Shown: positions 1 through 16,100 of the stretch, in pieces
Layout: each line of letters begins with the position of its first letter
Numbering within the stretch: position 1 is the stretch's first letter
NCBI RefSeq assembly: GCF_014898055.3
Contig: NW_023604861.1
Coordinates: 83,548,399 to 83,612,398 of the forward strand
Length of the DNA stretch: 64,000 nt
Source of the DNA: Talpa occidentalis
Taxonomy: Eukaryota; Chordata; Mammalia; Eulipotyphla; Talpidae
Direction: 5' to 3'
Notes under the pieces: generated by a model
Seen by the model: the letters and a program-made list of their open reading frames with translations, nothing else
What the model was told of the DNA's origin: nothing
Database searches by the model: none
Made by a program: the position numbers and the translations under genes

Positions 1-104
1 GCCAAAGTGTGGACATATGGAAGGGGGGATAAAGCAGAGGCCAGGCCCATGAGAACCAGCCAAAATCAAATGAAGAAGATTCTAAGATGCAGTGGGGTGG
101 TGGG

Positions 105-270
105 AAAAGATACGCAAGGTACCCAGATTCCTGAGTTTTAATCCGGGATCATTTACTAACTTATGGCAATCATGGCCCAGTAAACTACCACCACCACCCC
201 CAGCCTCAGTTTCTTCATTTGCAAAATGATGAAGTTGAACCAGCTGGCCTGTGGGGTTCCTATCCATCTA
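105..270 (-). repeat. MIR SINE fragment
   Basis: Read on the plus strand this resembles the reverse complement of MIR. It has the block CCTCAGTTTCTTCATTTGCA followed by AAATGATGAAG, preceded by a degraded 'lost-precision' TGGCAATCATGGC segment and interrupted by a short CCA-rich expansion. The match is divergent, as expected for a Mesozoic repeat. Boundaries are approximate. Confidence 0.6.
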
Positions 271-2317
271 GAGGGCGCATAAACACCAATACCCACGTGA
301 CCCTTGGATGCTACCCCTTCAGTGCCTCAAATCTGGCACTGCACGAATCAATTGATAAGTGTCTGCCAGGCCCCTACTCATACACTCCAAATGGGTTAGC
401 CCCCAGGGTTTCCAAGGGGGAGTACTGAGAGCCCTACTTAACCCCTCCACCCCCTCAGAAGTGAAGAGACAAGACCCACTGACAAGACCTGCCTTGCCCT
501 GCCCTGAAGGTTACATTCCCTGCGCCCTCTAGCGATGGCTGGCTGAATCGCTCTCTCTCCAGCCTGGGGGGCCAGAAGGGCTGGGGGGAATCCAGGGGGA
601 ACTGGGACTGAACAGAGGGAGTGGACCGGGAGTGCATGCTGAGCAAGGGCAGGAGCTGAGTGATAGCAGGAAGCAAGACTCCCAGGATGGGGCTTCTGAA
701 AAGAGAATTATAGCCAAGACCAGTGTTCTTATCTTGAACCATCTAGAAGTCTAACTAGATATTCTGGGGTCCCCTTCCACCTGGCTGTCCCATGTTTCTC
801 CTCAGAGCCCCCATAAGGTAGAAAGACTACCCACATGCAAGGAGCAGGCACAGGTAGACTGCTGTACTCCAGGCCCGAGGGGCTTCACTCTGAAGTCACC
901 AAGTCCACGCTCCTGCCTCCAGCCCAGCTGTTGCACAGGCATCAGGGCTCCCAGGCGCCAGGAAAACTCCAGGGCCTCATCCCTGGGTCTGTGCCCAGGG
1001 TTAACAACATGGGCACTTCCCGAAGCCGGGGCAGCCCAGAAACCACCACCCACCACAAAGGCCAGAAGGAGGCGGAGGTGCTGGCCAGGGCAGAGAGAGG
1101 CCTGGGCCGCCGCGTGGGGCCAGTGGGGTCAGCACTCGGGCAATGGGAAGGTGCCCGGAGGAGCGGCTCAGTGTGAAGTGGGGAAGGGCTCCTGGCCCCC
1201 GGAGCCAATGCTCTGACCACAGGTGTAACCAGAGCCAGGGAGGCTTTGTTTCCCTCTGGGGCTTCCCTCGGAATTCCCAAAAGTGAGCCAAGAATGCGGG
1301 ACAAAGTTCATCAGGAACCAGTAAGGCCCAGAGACCTTGCAGAGACCTGCAGAGGGAGCAGCAGGTATGACTACCCACCCTGCTGGTGCTGGGGTGGCTC
1401 ACCCGGGACCAGGGAACTCCCGGCACAGACAGGCCAGGATGAGCTCTCCTTGAAGGATGTGCTTGGAAACCCTGCCCCCAACAATGCTGGTCTCCACAAC
1501 AGCACAATTGTCTCCAGAGGCCACATCCCTGGTTCTGTCTCCCAGGAATGGTGGTTGATTCTCCACAACTGGGCTCAGGGAGAACCACCAGGGGGCTTGT
1601 CAACACTCACTGCCCTATAATTGTAGCTGCAAATGCTTTCCTCCCTCCTGCCCAGTGCCCCTGAAGGGGAGTTGCTCACGGGACCCCCATCACCCGATGT
1701 GCTGGCCCACTTGGCCAGAAAACTTCCTCCTGCTCTGCTGGTGGCTGTGGATGGACTGACATGAAACAGGCAACCATGGGAGCAGGAAGTTTTAGAGAGG
1801 GAACCCATTCCCCTGGCCAGTGACTCAGACAGGGGGCAGGAATGGAAGCGGCTGCCTGGGAGGGTGGGGGCCTGGGCAGGCCAAGCCACCAGCCAAGCCA
1901 CCGGAGCCACGGCCTGCAGAGTGGAAAGAATAACAGAGGGCAGGCAGCCTCTGAGGCAGCTGTCCGCACAGGGGTGACGCCAAGGTGTGTACTTTATACT
2001 CAAGGAAGAGGGAGGACAAGAGAGGACGTCATCTCCCCGGCTGCCTGGCATTTCCAGTGGGCCTCAATTTCATGCTGGCCGCCTTCTGAGCTGGTCCCCA
2101 TTCAGCCCCTCAGGCTGGGAGGGGCTGGGCCAGACTCCCCAGACTCTACAGGCCTGTTCTGGATTCCCCAGCATCTATGGGAAAACAGTATCTGTCCCCC
2201 ATGTGACTGCAGCTCTAATTTCCAGCTCCCCCCAATGCTTCCACACAAAATAAAAGCCCATGGTGGGGGGGGGGGGCGGGCGGGCAGAGGGCAGCACTTG
2301 GCAAGTACCTGCTGAGC

Positions 2318-2430
2318 CACAGAATCTGAAAAAGGTTCTGAAAGTTTCAGCCAGAGAGAAACCCCCTTGGAAAGTTAAGGCCCAAAGGGAGAAGGGCTTT
2401 CCCAAGGTCACAGTCTAGGACATGACTGGC
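2318..2430 (+). repeat. probable MIR fragment
   Basis: The run AAAGTTAAGGCCCAAAGGGA, followed a few bases later by TTTCCCAAGGTCACAGTCTA, resembles the plus-strand MIR core (GAGG-CCCAGAG followed by TTGCCCAAGGTCACACAGCT). Only the core is recognisable. It could be a chance resemblance in GC-rich intron sequence. Confidence 0.4.
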
Positions 2431-5400
2431 CACACCCACCAGGGCCCCTGCACCCCCATTCTCCCACTATTCCAAACCCTCACTCTTAGCCCTCCTCTAG
2501 TCCTGGGGGATTCTGGATTTATCTAAGAAACCTGAAGGGAACTCCCCTCTCTGGTTTATTCACAGGGTAAGGTCAACTCTTCTGGTTACTCTGGCTTCCT
2601 CTCAGCACTTCTCAGCACTGGCCCTGCCCTGCAGCCTGGGGAACCTAGAATGGATACAGCAACTGGCTCAGGGGACTCAGCGCCAGAGCAGACCCCAGTC
2701 AAGCCTCCCTACACCCCGCCAAGGCCACAAAGGCTTCCAAGGTTGGGAGAGAGATCACAGACTTGGACCCCCTCCCCATCCTGGAAGGACACAGAAAGGA
2801 GGGAAAAAGGAGGTCATGGTCCCCCAAGCTTAGCCCCATAACAGCAGCAGCCTGCTGCCTGGCACAAGAGCACGCAGAGGGAGGTGCCCACTCCCAGGCG
2901 CCTTGGTGGCTGGCTGTGAGCTCCCTCCCCTGCTGACCTTCAGCAAGATCCGCTGCTGCCACCCTCCCCCTCAATCGCCCCTGCACCCACCAACTGATGC
3001 TACAGTAACTTTTGGGTGAAGGACTTTAGCTGGCAGAACAAAGACTCTGCCTATGCCAGGAAGATGGGGCAGAACTCCAGGAACAGTGTTGCCCAGTTGT
3101 GCCACCTGCATTCCCGTCCTATTCAGGTGGGAACTTCTGTTTCAAGTTGAGCCTGGTGTACAAACTCCGCAGTGAGAGGCTGTGCAGTTTAGAGGTTACT
3201 TAGAGACAGTCTGGGCTGCCCTCCCCCAGCACCCCCAAGAAGGATCCTCCTGCGTTTTTGCTGAGGTGCCTCCTGGCCTCTCTGTCCTGACACCAAGCCC
3301 AGGATGCACAGGGTTTCTGACAAGAGAACAGTGATCTTGGCCCGCCGAGGACAGTCCAAAGGCCCGATCAGCGAGGGCAGCTGCATGGGCCATCAGGGCT
3401 TCTTCACCCCTGCTTCCAAAGCATTTCCCCACCTCAGCCGTGGGCACAGAAGTTCCTGTAGCCAAGGAGTCTCCATACCAGGACCCAAAAGACCACCTCT
3501 GGGGTGTGTCCCAATCCAGGGCTCCAAGGCTAAGTGTCTCACCTGGGATGCTTTCCAAGTTCTGAGGGGCCACTATTTCAGGTACCCTGAAGCTGCTGGC
3601 CTCTTGGGGCAGAAGAGTGCCATTCCTATCCCCAGAGGAAAAGAGGACAAAAGGCCCCATCCGTCTGGTGCATGGGTTTGGACATTGGAGGCTTCCAGAT
3701 CTGTCCCTGACTCTTCTGTGTCTCTGATCACCCCTCTCCCCAGGCTCCTCTACCAGATTCCATCCACCCTTCTAGGGCAATACCTTAGTGTCCCTGCACA
3801 TCAAGAGGGATAGGGGCCCTCCCCTACCAATCAAAGACACCCCAGGCCCAGGCATAGGGAGAGGTAACAAAAGTGGAGGAACCCAGTCTGAGGTCATGGT
3901 TGGAGGGTACAGGATTGACTTCTTTTAGCCGGGACTCGGCTAGACTGGTAAGACTTTCTCCCTGGCAACCCCACCCTCTTGGCCCTAGACCACCAGGGAA
4001 GCTGGGATAAACACCTGGAGTGCAGTGATGGCTGTGAGCAGCCCCTTCCCAGCACATCTGGTCAGACCTCCCAGAGAAGGGGTGGGACATGAGGCCCCAT
4101 GGAAACAGTGACGCTCCTAGTTCCCTGCCACCAGGACCCCAGCACACCTGGGCCCCACTTCCTGCGAACACACCCTCACCAGGCAGAGGCTTGGCCCAGC
4201 ATCCCACCTCCAGCCCTGAGGTAGCACGGGCTTGAGGAAAGAGAGTAAGTGGCCCGTGGTAGCCCCCACTCTGGCCAGACTTGGTATTTGTCCAAAAGAG
4301 TGGCCATTCTGTCCAGTACCAATATGTGCCCCTGACCTTATCCTGGTTAGACTATACTTTGAGGCATGGACAGTTTCCTGCTTCTGTGTTGGTGCCTAAC
4401 CCCATGCCTTCCATTTAGCTCAGCAAGCCAGGTTTATGGAGCATCAGTGAGTGAAAGTTGGGGGGAAGGACGCTTTTGTCCACCCATTTGCCACAGGAGC
4501 CATAAACAGGCCACTTAGCAAGCACACGACTAGAGAATCCCGCATTAGGATTCCAAGCTGGGGTCAGCATGAACTGCTTTCCGCAAGGGTGCCCCAAAGA
4601 AAGACCAGCAATGCCCATCCACGGTTCCTAGTCCCATCCCACCGCTCCCTCTCCCCCATTCCCTCTCCATGCTGCCCTGGCAGTATCACCCAGGGGTCTT
4701 ATTCCTCCTCCCCCCTCAAGAATGGACAATATAGGCCCAAACTGTGGGGTTTGCAGGCCTGGTCTTCCCCACCTGGAGGCCTAAAGCCAAGTTCAGGCAG
4801 AGGTGGGTGGAGTCACAGGCAATATCCTAGGCCAAAAGCCCTCAGACCCCCAGGGTCTCAAACTGGGGTCCTGACAGAGTCTTCCCCTCTCCCCCCCACC
4901 CCTCCCCTCCAACGCCTGGCAGTGTCAGTTCCCTCCGGCCCCTTCAGTGGGCTTCCGGTGGAGTCACAAAAACTAAGAAAAAACAAGTGTCCAAAGAGTG
5001 TGTAAAGCCCCCATTCCGGAGCCCGCAGCTCCCTCTCAGGCCCTCCCCAGAACCCCGCCCACCTGCCCGGGCAGCGCGGCTGCTTCCCGCTGTGGCGGGC
5101 CTGAGGGGGAGACGCTCGGGAGCCCCTTTCCTGAAACACACGCTTTATCGGGCAGAGGACCCGGGTCCCCTCCGTGTGAGCTCCCCCTCCGCCCGCCGCG
5201 GAGAGGCACCTGGCAGGTAGTACCGAGGACATCAAGTACTGTCAGATGCCCTCCCCGACCTTCTCGGGGGCCGCCTCGCACGGCCTCCGGCGGGGGCGCC
5301 CCCCCGTCTCCCCGGCCCCGCCACTCCTCCCGGAGATCTGAGGCTGCCGCTCCCTTTCCTTTAAGCTTCAAACCTGGGCGAGGCCTCCCCCCGGGTGGAA

Positions 5401-6211
5401 AAAGCGAAGGGAGGGAGGTCGTGCAGCACCCCCTCCCGCCGCTCTAAGCTCGCAGACCCGCGCCCCGCCCGCGGCGGCTCAGTTTTCGGGTTACTGCAGT
5501 TCAAACAGCACGTGCCGCCCGCGCCCGGAGCCCGGCGGCGGCCCTGGAGGGGGTGGGGAGGCCGCCCGCGCGCCGGCTCGCCTCCTCCGCGGCTCTCCAG
5601 GCGCTCGGGAAATCCACAGGATAAACACCCACTTTCTTTTCCTCTGTGAGGGGCTGGGGCGGGGGGGGCGGGGGGCAGGAGGGAGGAGGGGAATTGGTTC
5701 CCCGCCCGCGCTTGGGCTGCTCTCCCAAACCTGCTCCTTCCCCCACCTCCCAGACTGGTGCTCACCGTGGCCCAAGTGTCACCTCGCCCCTACCAGGCCA
5801 GGCCCTGAACCGCTGCCCACGAGATGCCCACTGCTTTCCCTTCTGTCTTCGGAAATCCCGGAGGACATGTGGAGAAAAGGGGATGCCCGCTACCATCCGC
5901 ACTCTTCTTTTTCCAGTTTTGTGGGGGCGCGGCGGGGACGGGCATTGAACGCTCTACTTCTCCTCTTGCTAAAGCTCGGTCCTGTCACCCGCCGAGCCTG
6001 GCGGGGCTCATATTGGCGCCATGCAGGAGGGCAGGCCCAGCGGGCCCGGCCAGACCCAGAGCCATCTGGGCAGGGATTCGCGGGGTCCCCTAACAGCGTG
6101 TGCAAATGCAGGCACGGATTCCTGCGGGCACCTCCCCGGCGCTTTGACAACTCCTTGCTCAGAGGGGGTGGGTGGAAGAAGAGGGTCAGAGCACGCTGGC
6201 GAGGCTCTTAC

Positions 6212-6436
6212 CTTGCGTCTGTTGCGGTGGATGTCGCCGATGGAGTTGGCCACAGTATTGGGGCCCAGCAGCATGCGCGTGCTGCGAGGCCACTCGGTGC
6301 TCACGAGGTGGTGCTCGCCCATGAGAATCTTGCGCACGTTCTCCGCGCCGGTGACGCGTATCAGCGGCCTACCCAGCAAGTGAGTCTTGAACACGTTGCC
6401 ATATTTCTCCCTCCTCGAGGACTGGAACCCAGAGCC
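6212..6436 (-). CDS. CYP26B1: CYP26B1 exon 2 (codons 69-143)
   Basis: This is the second coding exon of the retinoic-acid hydroxylase cytochrome P450 26B1, a microsomal haem enzyme that oxidises all-trans retinoic acid to 4-hydroxy and other polar products. The exon is 225 nt, phase 0 at both ends, and encodes 75 residues beginning [16 protein letters not shown] and ending [11 protein letters not shown]. It is flanked by a CCCTCAG acceptor (right side) and a GTAAGA donor (left side). The segment covers the N-terminal beta region and the B to C helices of the P450 fold. The Trp in STEWPRS falls at residue 117 of the joined protein, a residue placed in the substrate pocket in published homology models as I recall them. 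I remember the human exon as having S-N and N-K where this copy has A-N and N-R near its end, conservative changes that fit an orthologue under constraint. The haem-binding Cys is encoded by later exons outside the window. Confidence 0.96.
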
Positions 6437-7959
6437 CTGAGGGAGCCACACAAGAAACCTTTCTGAGGTCGCACGTCTCCAGTGGGACGTCCCGGCGGCC
6501 CACCCTCTAGAGGCCGGGGGAGAGGGATGAGGACCCCACCTGAGCACCCATCCCTTGCTCCTCCCCCGCAGACACGCACGTAGGGTTTTTTTTTTTTTTT
6601 TTTTTTCTCCATAGCTAGCACAAGAGCTGGGAAGTAGGGCCTAGAGGATAATAAATAATGCAAGGAGGCGGGAGGCCCAGGGGGCACCCGCGGAAGGCTG
6701 TTTTGTAGTAATGACTTGCGAGAAGGAAAAGGTATCCCCGACAGCGGGACCCCGAAGTTAGACACACACACACCCCAGCCCCACCTCCTCGCCTAGCGCT
6801 CCCGAGCCTCTCGGAATAAATATTTCCAGGCTTACGGCCACCGGCTGGCGAGACCCCGCGGGGTGGCCGCAAGCCAAAGATTATTTATAGCGGCGAGCGG
6901 CCGGTGCCCGGAGGCCGCCACTACGGATGGGGGTGGCGCTCCCTCCGCTCTCGGGACCCGGCCGCCGAGGGGCCCGGCGACCCTCCGAGGGCTCTGCGGG
7001 GCAGGGTCACGGCCCGAGCGCCGCACTTCGCCCTGGGAGAAACTGAGAAGGACTTTCGTCGCCGCCCTGGAGTTTGGAAAGGGAGCGCGGGGGAAGGCGC
7101 TTCCCGGGGGCGGGGCGGGGCCGGGCGGGGCGGCGGCGCAGGTAACCGGATCCCGGGCGGCCGCCGCGCGGCGCGCGCAGGGGACGGTTAGGCCTCCGGC
7201 CCGGCCTGGCGCGCAGAGCTGCAGGCTGCGCCGGCCCCGCGCGGGCTCCGGAAGCCGAGGGGACCTCCGAGGGGCGGGGGCGGGGGCGTCCCGCTCACCT
7301 TTGACGTAGGCGCTCGCCACCCCACCCCGCATTAACCCTTTTCCTGCCTGGGCAGCACGGAACGAGCCGGGGAGGGTGACACCTGTCCGGCCTTCTGCCC
7401 GCCGGCCGACGGACCTGTGGGGTCGTGCACCCCCGAAAGGGCGGCTCGACTCCCCCCTTTCCGGCGTTGGCCCTCCTCCCCACTCTCCTTTCCTCCACGG
7501 AAAAGTATTCTCCAGCTAGAAATGCACACACCCCAGCACGGCCGAAAAGTGACTCTGCAGAACCCGGATTTCTAATCACTTTTCCACATGCGCCTCCGGC
7601 CCCGGCGCGCGACAGGGAGCGAGCCCCGAGCCCAGGCGGCTGCAGAGGGGGGCTGGGCCGCGGGGGACGCGCCGCCCTCTCCGGCTGGTGGGTCGGGGTG
7701 GGAGTTCCCCCGCCAGCCGCGCTCCCAGACGGCGCCTACCCCTTTAAGAGAAGTCGAGGCGAGGGTGGAGGTGCGACGGGGAGGGGGGCGCGGCGCGGGG
7801 TTCCCTCCCTCCGTCTGCTCTGCGCGTCTCCCTCGCTCCGTCTGCCTCTCCGTCTCTCCTCCGTCTTTTCCTCTGTTTTTCTTTTCTTTCGACACAAAAG
7901 TTGGGTTGTGAATTTTCCGAGGTCGCCGCCGCCTCTCTCCCGCCACCCTCCCCCCGCCT

Positions 7960-8240
7960 CTGATCTGCCTAACTATAATTAAAGTGCGTTTTTTGTGGCA
8001 TTAATAAAGAGTTATTTGTCCGCCGTTTCCACGGTCTTCACAAAGAGGACTTTCATAGGGGCGGCCGCTCGGGCCGCGAGTCCAATTTATACAAAAATGT
8101 TGTATTTTTAGCCCTGGGCTCTGTTTAGATGGCGCACAGTGGAAACGGAGAACCCTTGGAGGTCCCCCCCGTAAAATCTGATAAATGGCTCCGAAAAAAT
8201 AAAGCTGGGATTCAGAGGCTCCCATTAACCCCTTCAGCGC
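7960..8240. promoter_or_regulatory. candidate intronic regulatory element (AT-rich block in CpG domain)
   Basis: A roughly 280-bp block of markedly lower GC sits in a CpG-rich intron. It carries TATAATTAAAG, a GCATTAATAAAG homeodomain-type core, GTTATTTGTC, an ATTTATACAAAAATG stretch and an AATCTGATAAATGG GATA-like motif. There is no repeat signature and no open frame. The case rests only on composition and motif content, so a role as an enhancer is an inference. Confidence 0.35.
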
Positions 8241-9014
8241 TCCTCTACATGCACCCCCAGCCCCCCTCCCTCCCACGGCAAAGCCTGAGGCCCCCGGGGC
8301 GAATGAATGGGGGAGCAGAAGCTCGCGTCCTTCTCCCCATCTTCAGGTTAGACTCGAGCCCCTGGGGCCCTTGTGGGGTTCGGAGGAGGTCAAGGGGATC
8401 TGGGGGGTGCAGAGAAAGGTCAGGTAAGGGAGGGGGGGTGGTGACAGAACGCGGATTCCGCAGATGGACTCTAAGAAGGCAGGAGGCGATGCCCGTGTGA
8501 GTTATTTTATTTCCTAAATTCTCCGCCAAAAGCCTAGACCACCACTGCAGTTAACCCTTTGTGTGTGGCGGCACGGGACAGGCTCTGGACTTCTTCTCCG
8601 GAATAGTCTATTGGTTGAAGTGAACCTCACCCGGTTGCACGAACAACCCCGAAGAGAGATGGGCTGATTCCAGGACTTGGGACGACCACAGGGCAGAGGC
8701 ACCGCGCGCCGCGCTCCCAGCCCCCGCTCCGCTGACATTTGGCGCGGGGCGGGAGGGGCGGGGTGTGTGTGCGCGCGGATTGCACGCGTCTGTTAATTTC
8801 AAGCCAAGCTTTCGCACTTCCAAGACCAAGGGTCTCCGCGGTCACCTCCCGCCTCACCTCTCCCGCGCCCCGATGTCTGCTTCAGGGCGCCCATCCATCT
8901 CCTAATTCCCGTCGGCAGCCGCCGGACTAAGACGCGTGCGCGCGAACACAAAACACACCGCCCGCGGTTAACCCAGGGGCACCCCTCCCCACCCCAAAAA
9001 AAAGTAAAAGTCTG

Positions 9015-9085
9015 GCGTGTATCTTGCAAACGATATCGTCTAGCATTTTATAGAGTTAATTTCAAATTAATCTCCCATTACCTAC
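9015..9085. promoter_or_regulatory. candidate regulatory element with palindromic AT motifs
   Basis: About 0.8 kb inside intron 1 from exon 1 is a compact AT-rich block containing two perfect palindromes: ACGATATCGT (9030-9039) and TTAATTT-C-AAATTAA (9056-9070), the latter a paired TAAT homeodomain-type site. A TTTTATAGAG motif lies between them. The surroundings are GC-rich. Regulatory function is inferred, and no conservation test was possible. Confidence 0.35.
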
Positions 9086-9299
9086 CTGGGTCTGGTCTCC
9101 GCTGCGCCCACCCTCCTCACCGGCGGAGCGGGCTTGCGCGGCGTCTGGCACCAAGCATCAGCGCTCTCTCTACGGGACTCACACGCACCTCTCCCAAGTT
9201 TCTTTCCCTGCTAAACTGTCCCCACCCAATAAGTAAATGACCCTTTTCTCCGAAAGCCAAGAACTCTCCGGTCTCAAGCTTTTCATTTTCCTTGGGTTA

Positions 9300-12400
<3,101 letters not shown>

Positions 12401-13117
12401 CGATAGCCTCCTTCAGTTTAGGACGGCGTGTGCATGAAACCAGACTCCTCTTTCAGCACCTCCTCGGCGCCCAGCGAGAGCTCTGTTTTACACTTCACTG
12501 CAAGAGAATGAGCGCGAGCGGCTAAGGTGCGAGCATTTGTGCTGCCCTCCCTGTGTGAGCGCTTCTGAGGTTGCTGCGGAGGGCGGAGTTGTGCAAACTG
12601 GTCTCCGGGCTTCCTGCGCTGGGGCATCTCCACTCTCACTCTCTGCCCTGGAACCCCACCTGGTGGACAGTTCTAGAACTACGCGTTCAGGGGAAGCCAC
12701 TGCTTCTTGCCCGGTCCTCAATCTCCGTTCAAAGCGGGAGATCAACCCTAAAAAAATCTGCTGTGGGCTTCCAAAGGGCCCCATCCCTCCCCCATCAATG
12801 CCCTCAGATTTCCTCCCCCGGTGGCTTGGGCTCCAGACACTCAGAAATTTCCTGTCAGGACCTCTGTGACCCCAGAAATAGAGAACTAGGTACATTCGAG
12901 CACCAGGGTTTTGAAGAACCCTAAAAATCTAGCCTGACTCCCCAGGTATAGCGCTGGCTCCAGAGGTGGTGAAACGGGCACCATGATCCTGAGGAACGCA
13001 CCTGGGGAGACATGGGTCTGAAAGGACAGCCTGATGGAAATTCAAATCGATGCACTGGCAAATACTGCGCATACACACTCTCAGGAAAGCAGGACACTTA
13101 GAGATTCACTGCCAATA

Positions 13118-13118
<1 letters not shown>

Positions 13119-13148
<30 letters not shown>
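13119..13148 (+). repeat. (CA)15 microsatellite
   Basis: An uninterrupted AC dinucleotide tract of 30 bp lies in unique intergenic sequence. It is long enough to be polymorphic in a population. Confidence 0.95.
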
Positions 13149-13150
<2 letters not shown>

Positions 13151-16100
13151 CCTCCTCACTACTAACCTCAAGTCTACAGGAGGTGTCTGCTCTTTGTCTC
13201 CAGCCCTGAAGTCTCCCAAATTCACTGCCGCCTCCTGCCCTGCCCCTACTTCCCATCTGTGCCCTGCCAGCCTCCCCTCCTGGTGGCCTGTGGTGTGGGT
13301 GTTGGAGGGGACATGGGGCTGTGCTCTGGAGTCCTGCTCGCCCAGCCACCACCTGGACCACTGGGTGGGAATGTCCATGGGGACAGCACAGCCCCAGAGC
13401 ACTAGTTGCTGGATTTCCTCATTGGAACCACCTCTCTGCTCAAATCCCAAAGAGTGCTTAGGGAAAAAAGAGAGGAAGCCGTGGCACTGTAATTCTCTCA
13501 GACTTCCCAGCCGTGCTGGGGAGAATAGGATTGTGGGGGCAGCGCCGCAGACATGTCAGAGGACCATGAGGAGGAGAAGGTCAACAACCATCTCCACCAG
13601 TGACACTTCATCAGAGGACACTCTTGGATCCGCCTCTCACGGGCTTCTGACCTTGGCCCCGACCTCAGTCTGATTCGGTCCCCGTGGACCCCTGAGCCTA
13701 ATTCCAGCTTGACCCCTAACTCTGGTCACAGATGAGACCTATGCCTGATCCCAGACTGAATCCCAGTCCCAGCAAATATCACCCACCCCACCTTCGGCCA
13801 GAAGAGCGTGCCTGGCCCCCTGTGGACTGCCCCAAAGGTGGGGAACAACTCGCCCATGGGGCTATGTGAGGCAGGCATGGGTTATGGGACAGAATATTTT
13901 CTCACTGTGGCCTAAGTGTGATCTGCCCTTTCCTCAGTGAGCACCCCTTTCTAATTTCACAGGCATTCCTGGATGCACCCCTTCTCTCCCCCGACGCCCT
14001 CCTGGGCACATCCCAGGACTTCAGTTACTGCCTGCAGTGCTCTGAGGCCTTGACCCACAGCTTGCCCGCCACGTCCCTGTAGCCCTTCAGGCACCTTGAA
14101 ATCAGCCAAAACAGAGTGGGGGATCCGGCAAAGGGATGTTCGTTTCAGCACACTTCCAACTAGATGAACTTCGCAGTGCAGGGTAAAGCGGGGTTGGGGA
14201 GGGGGTGTGATATGGGGCCAGGCTTCCGCACTGGGATTATGCAGGCAGGCCCACTCACTGTGCCTGCTTTGCAGGCTCAGAAAACACCCATCCATGGGCC
14301 CGATCTGCTGTGGACCTGCCCCTCACTGAGGCACAAGCTCCCCGAGTCCCTTGTATGTGTGCAGTCCCAGAGAACTAAGCTGCAATTTTATTCCATCTCC
14401 ACAAGAGCCCTGTGCACTAACACTCTTTTTAGATATTAGATTTACATATTCTGTTTTGTACTAATAAGAAAACCGAGCCCTGAGGCCCCATCCCCATGGT
14501 ATCGTCCTGTTCCGCTCCCCGAGCAAGTGTGCAGCCCGTGTGAGCCCGGCCCCGCTGCCCTTTGTTTAATACTCGGGCTTCTGGTTGGTAACATTGACAA
14601 CGGGGAGCTGTCGATTTTTGCAATCAATTTTGCATGGTTGGGCTCTGAGTTTTTAAAACTGACTTTTTTTTTTTTTTAATTGATGTTTAAACTACCTCTG
14701 CTTCCTACAATCAGAGCCAAATGGAAATAGGGATAAAGGTAGGGGTGGCGCCTTTATCCTACTGGCCAGGATCTAGCGAGAAGAAAGCAGGACTGATATT
14801 CTGGGGTCTACAGTGCTTGTGGTCCCCCATCTGCCCCGTAATCTAGCCTAAGGCATGAAACTCAGAATTTCGCTCTGCACTTGGTCCTGTCCTGCCTTGC
14901 TGGCACGAAGGGGTCTTTGTAAATAAGCTCTAGCCTCCTCTCCATCTTCCCCAGAACCTTAGGCTGGTCCCCATTTCATTCTAAGACCTCTCAATACATA
15001 CTTGACAGCAGCAGAGCCCCTTGCCGGAAAAAATGCCCGCTCCCGCGGGGAAGCCACATTCTCCATCCTTTGAGAATCTGCCGAGCAGAGGGCTCAGACA
15101 GGTCCCTCCACCCCTCTGCAGAACCGCAGCAGAGACTGCCACTCCAGCACGTTAGCAGTGCCCCTTGGCCTTGGATCCTGGCCTGGGACCTCAACATTCA
15201 CCCCCGGGCCTCTTTGTTAACCTTCTCCGCTCCGTGCCCGCTAGCCATTCAGAACAGGGCGCAGCTAGGCCGGCTGCACCCCACCACCAGCAACGCTCAA
15301 GGACAGTTTGAGGACACTCCCTGGCTGTGCCCTGGTGACTCTGAGAGGGGCAGGGACCCCTGTTGTCCCGGCTGGTTGGGGGTGAGGAGTTAACCCAATT
15401 CGTTTGGAAATCACCACAGTGCCATGGATATTGCCTTTCTGGTGTCCCCAGGGGCTAAATTTTATCCATCACCCCTGTCTGGCATCTTCACGGAGGGGCC
15501 CAGACATTGTTGTTTAGAACATTCACCCACCGCTTCCCAACCTCTGCCGCCGTCCTGCTGTCTGTGACGCTGCTGCTGCAGCCAGGTCGAGCCTGGCTCG
15601 ACCAGATTCTAATTGCTTCTTGAAGGTTTCCTTTGCCCCTTAGTGTGACTTGCCCCCACTTCATCCCCAGGTACCCTCGTTCTTTGACTCATCAGATACA
15701 TATATTTTTCATTTTTGTTTTTCGGATAACAACCCCTGTCCAAGCGTCTCCAGGGGCAGTGCCGGAGGCAGGCACAGCCGGGCTCCTCACTCCCAGTCAC
15801 GCAGACGCCAGTAGGACAGAGCCCCTCAACGCCCCCCCGCCCCAGCCCCTCGCAGCCTTGGGAAGGGTGGCCCTCAAGAAGGAACCTGGCTGCTCTCTCG
15901 TTTGCCTGGATATGGAACCAGCCTCATCACAGACATCTCAGCTTCTGAGTCTTGCCCCAGAAGGAATTTTTGGAAAGACATGGAATACCCCCATCCTCCC
16001 CTGTCAAAACCCCCAAGCCCAGTCCTTTGCCTTCCACCCCACACCCAACCCAGACGAAAGCAATCCAAAAAGGGACTTGCCAATGGAGAGAACAGGGTAG

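Larger units (their letters stand above)
1..6211 (-). other. CYP26B1: CYP26B1 intron 2 (partial, runs off the left edge)
   Basis: This is the non-coding stretch downstream of exon 2 in the direction of transcription. It opens with a GTAAGA donor just left of 6212. I looked for exon 3, which in the human protein begins VFSKIF, and found no matching translation on the minus strand, so this intron is at least 6.2 kb and the acceptor lies outside the window. It holds two old MIR-like fragments (about 105-270 and 2318-2430), a G-run at about 2266-2276, and a GC-rich, CpG-rich part from about 5000 onwards that belongs to the CYP26B1 CpG domain. Open frames here are short and compositionally driven, and I do not treat any as a gene. 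Confidence 0.8.

Noticed and set aside
1..6200. CYP26B1 exon 3 in the left part of the window
   Set aside because: No translation on the minus strand resembles the next exon, so it must lie outside the window.
6863..7332. Long open frames on both strands in the GC-rich intron
   Set aside because: Stop codons are rare at this composition. Products are Arg/Pro/Ala/Gly-rich with no family features and overlap each other in several frames.
8387..8422. Two AGGTCA half-sites as a retinoic-acid response element
   Set aside because: The spacing is 24 bp, outside the DR1-DR5 range used by RAR/RXR.
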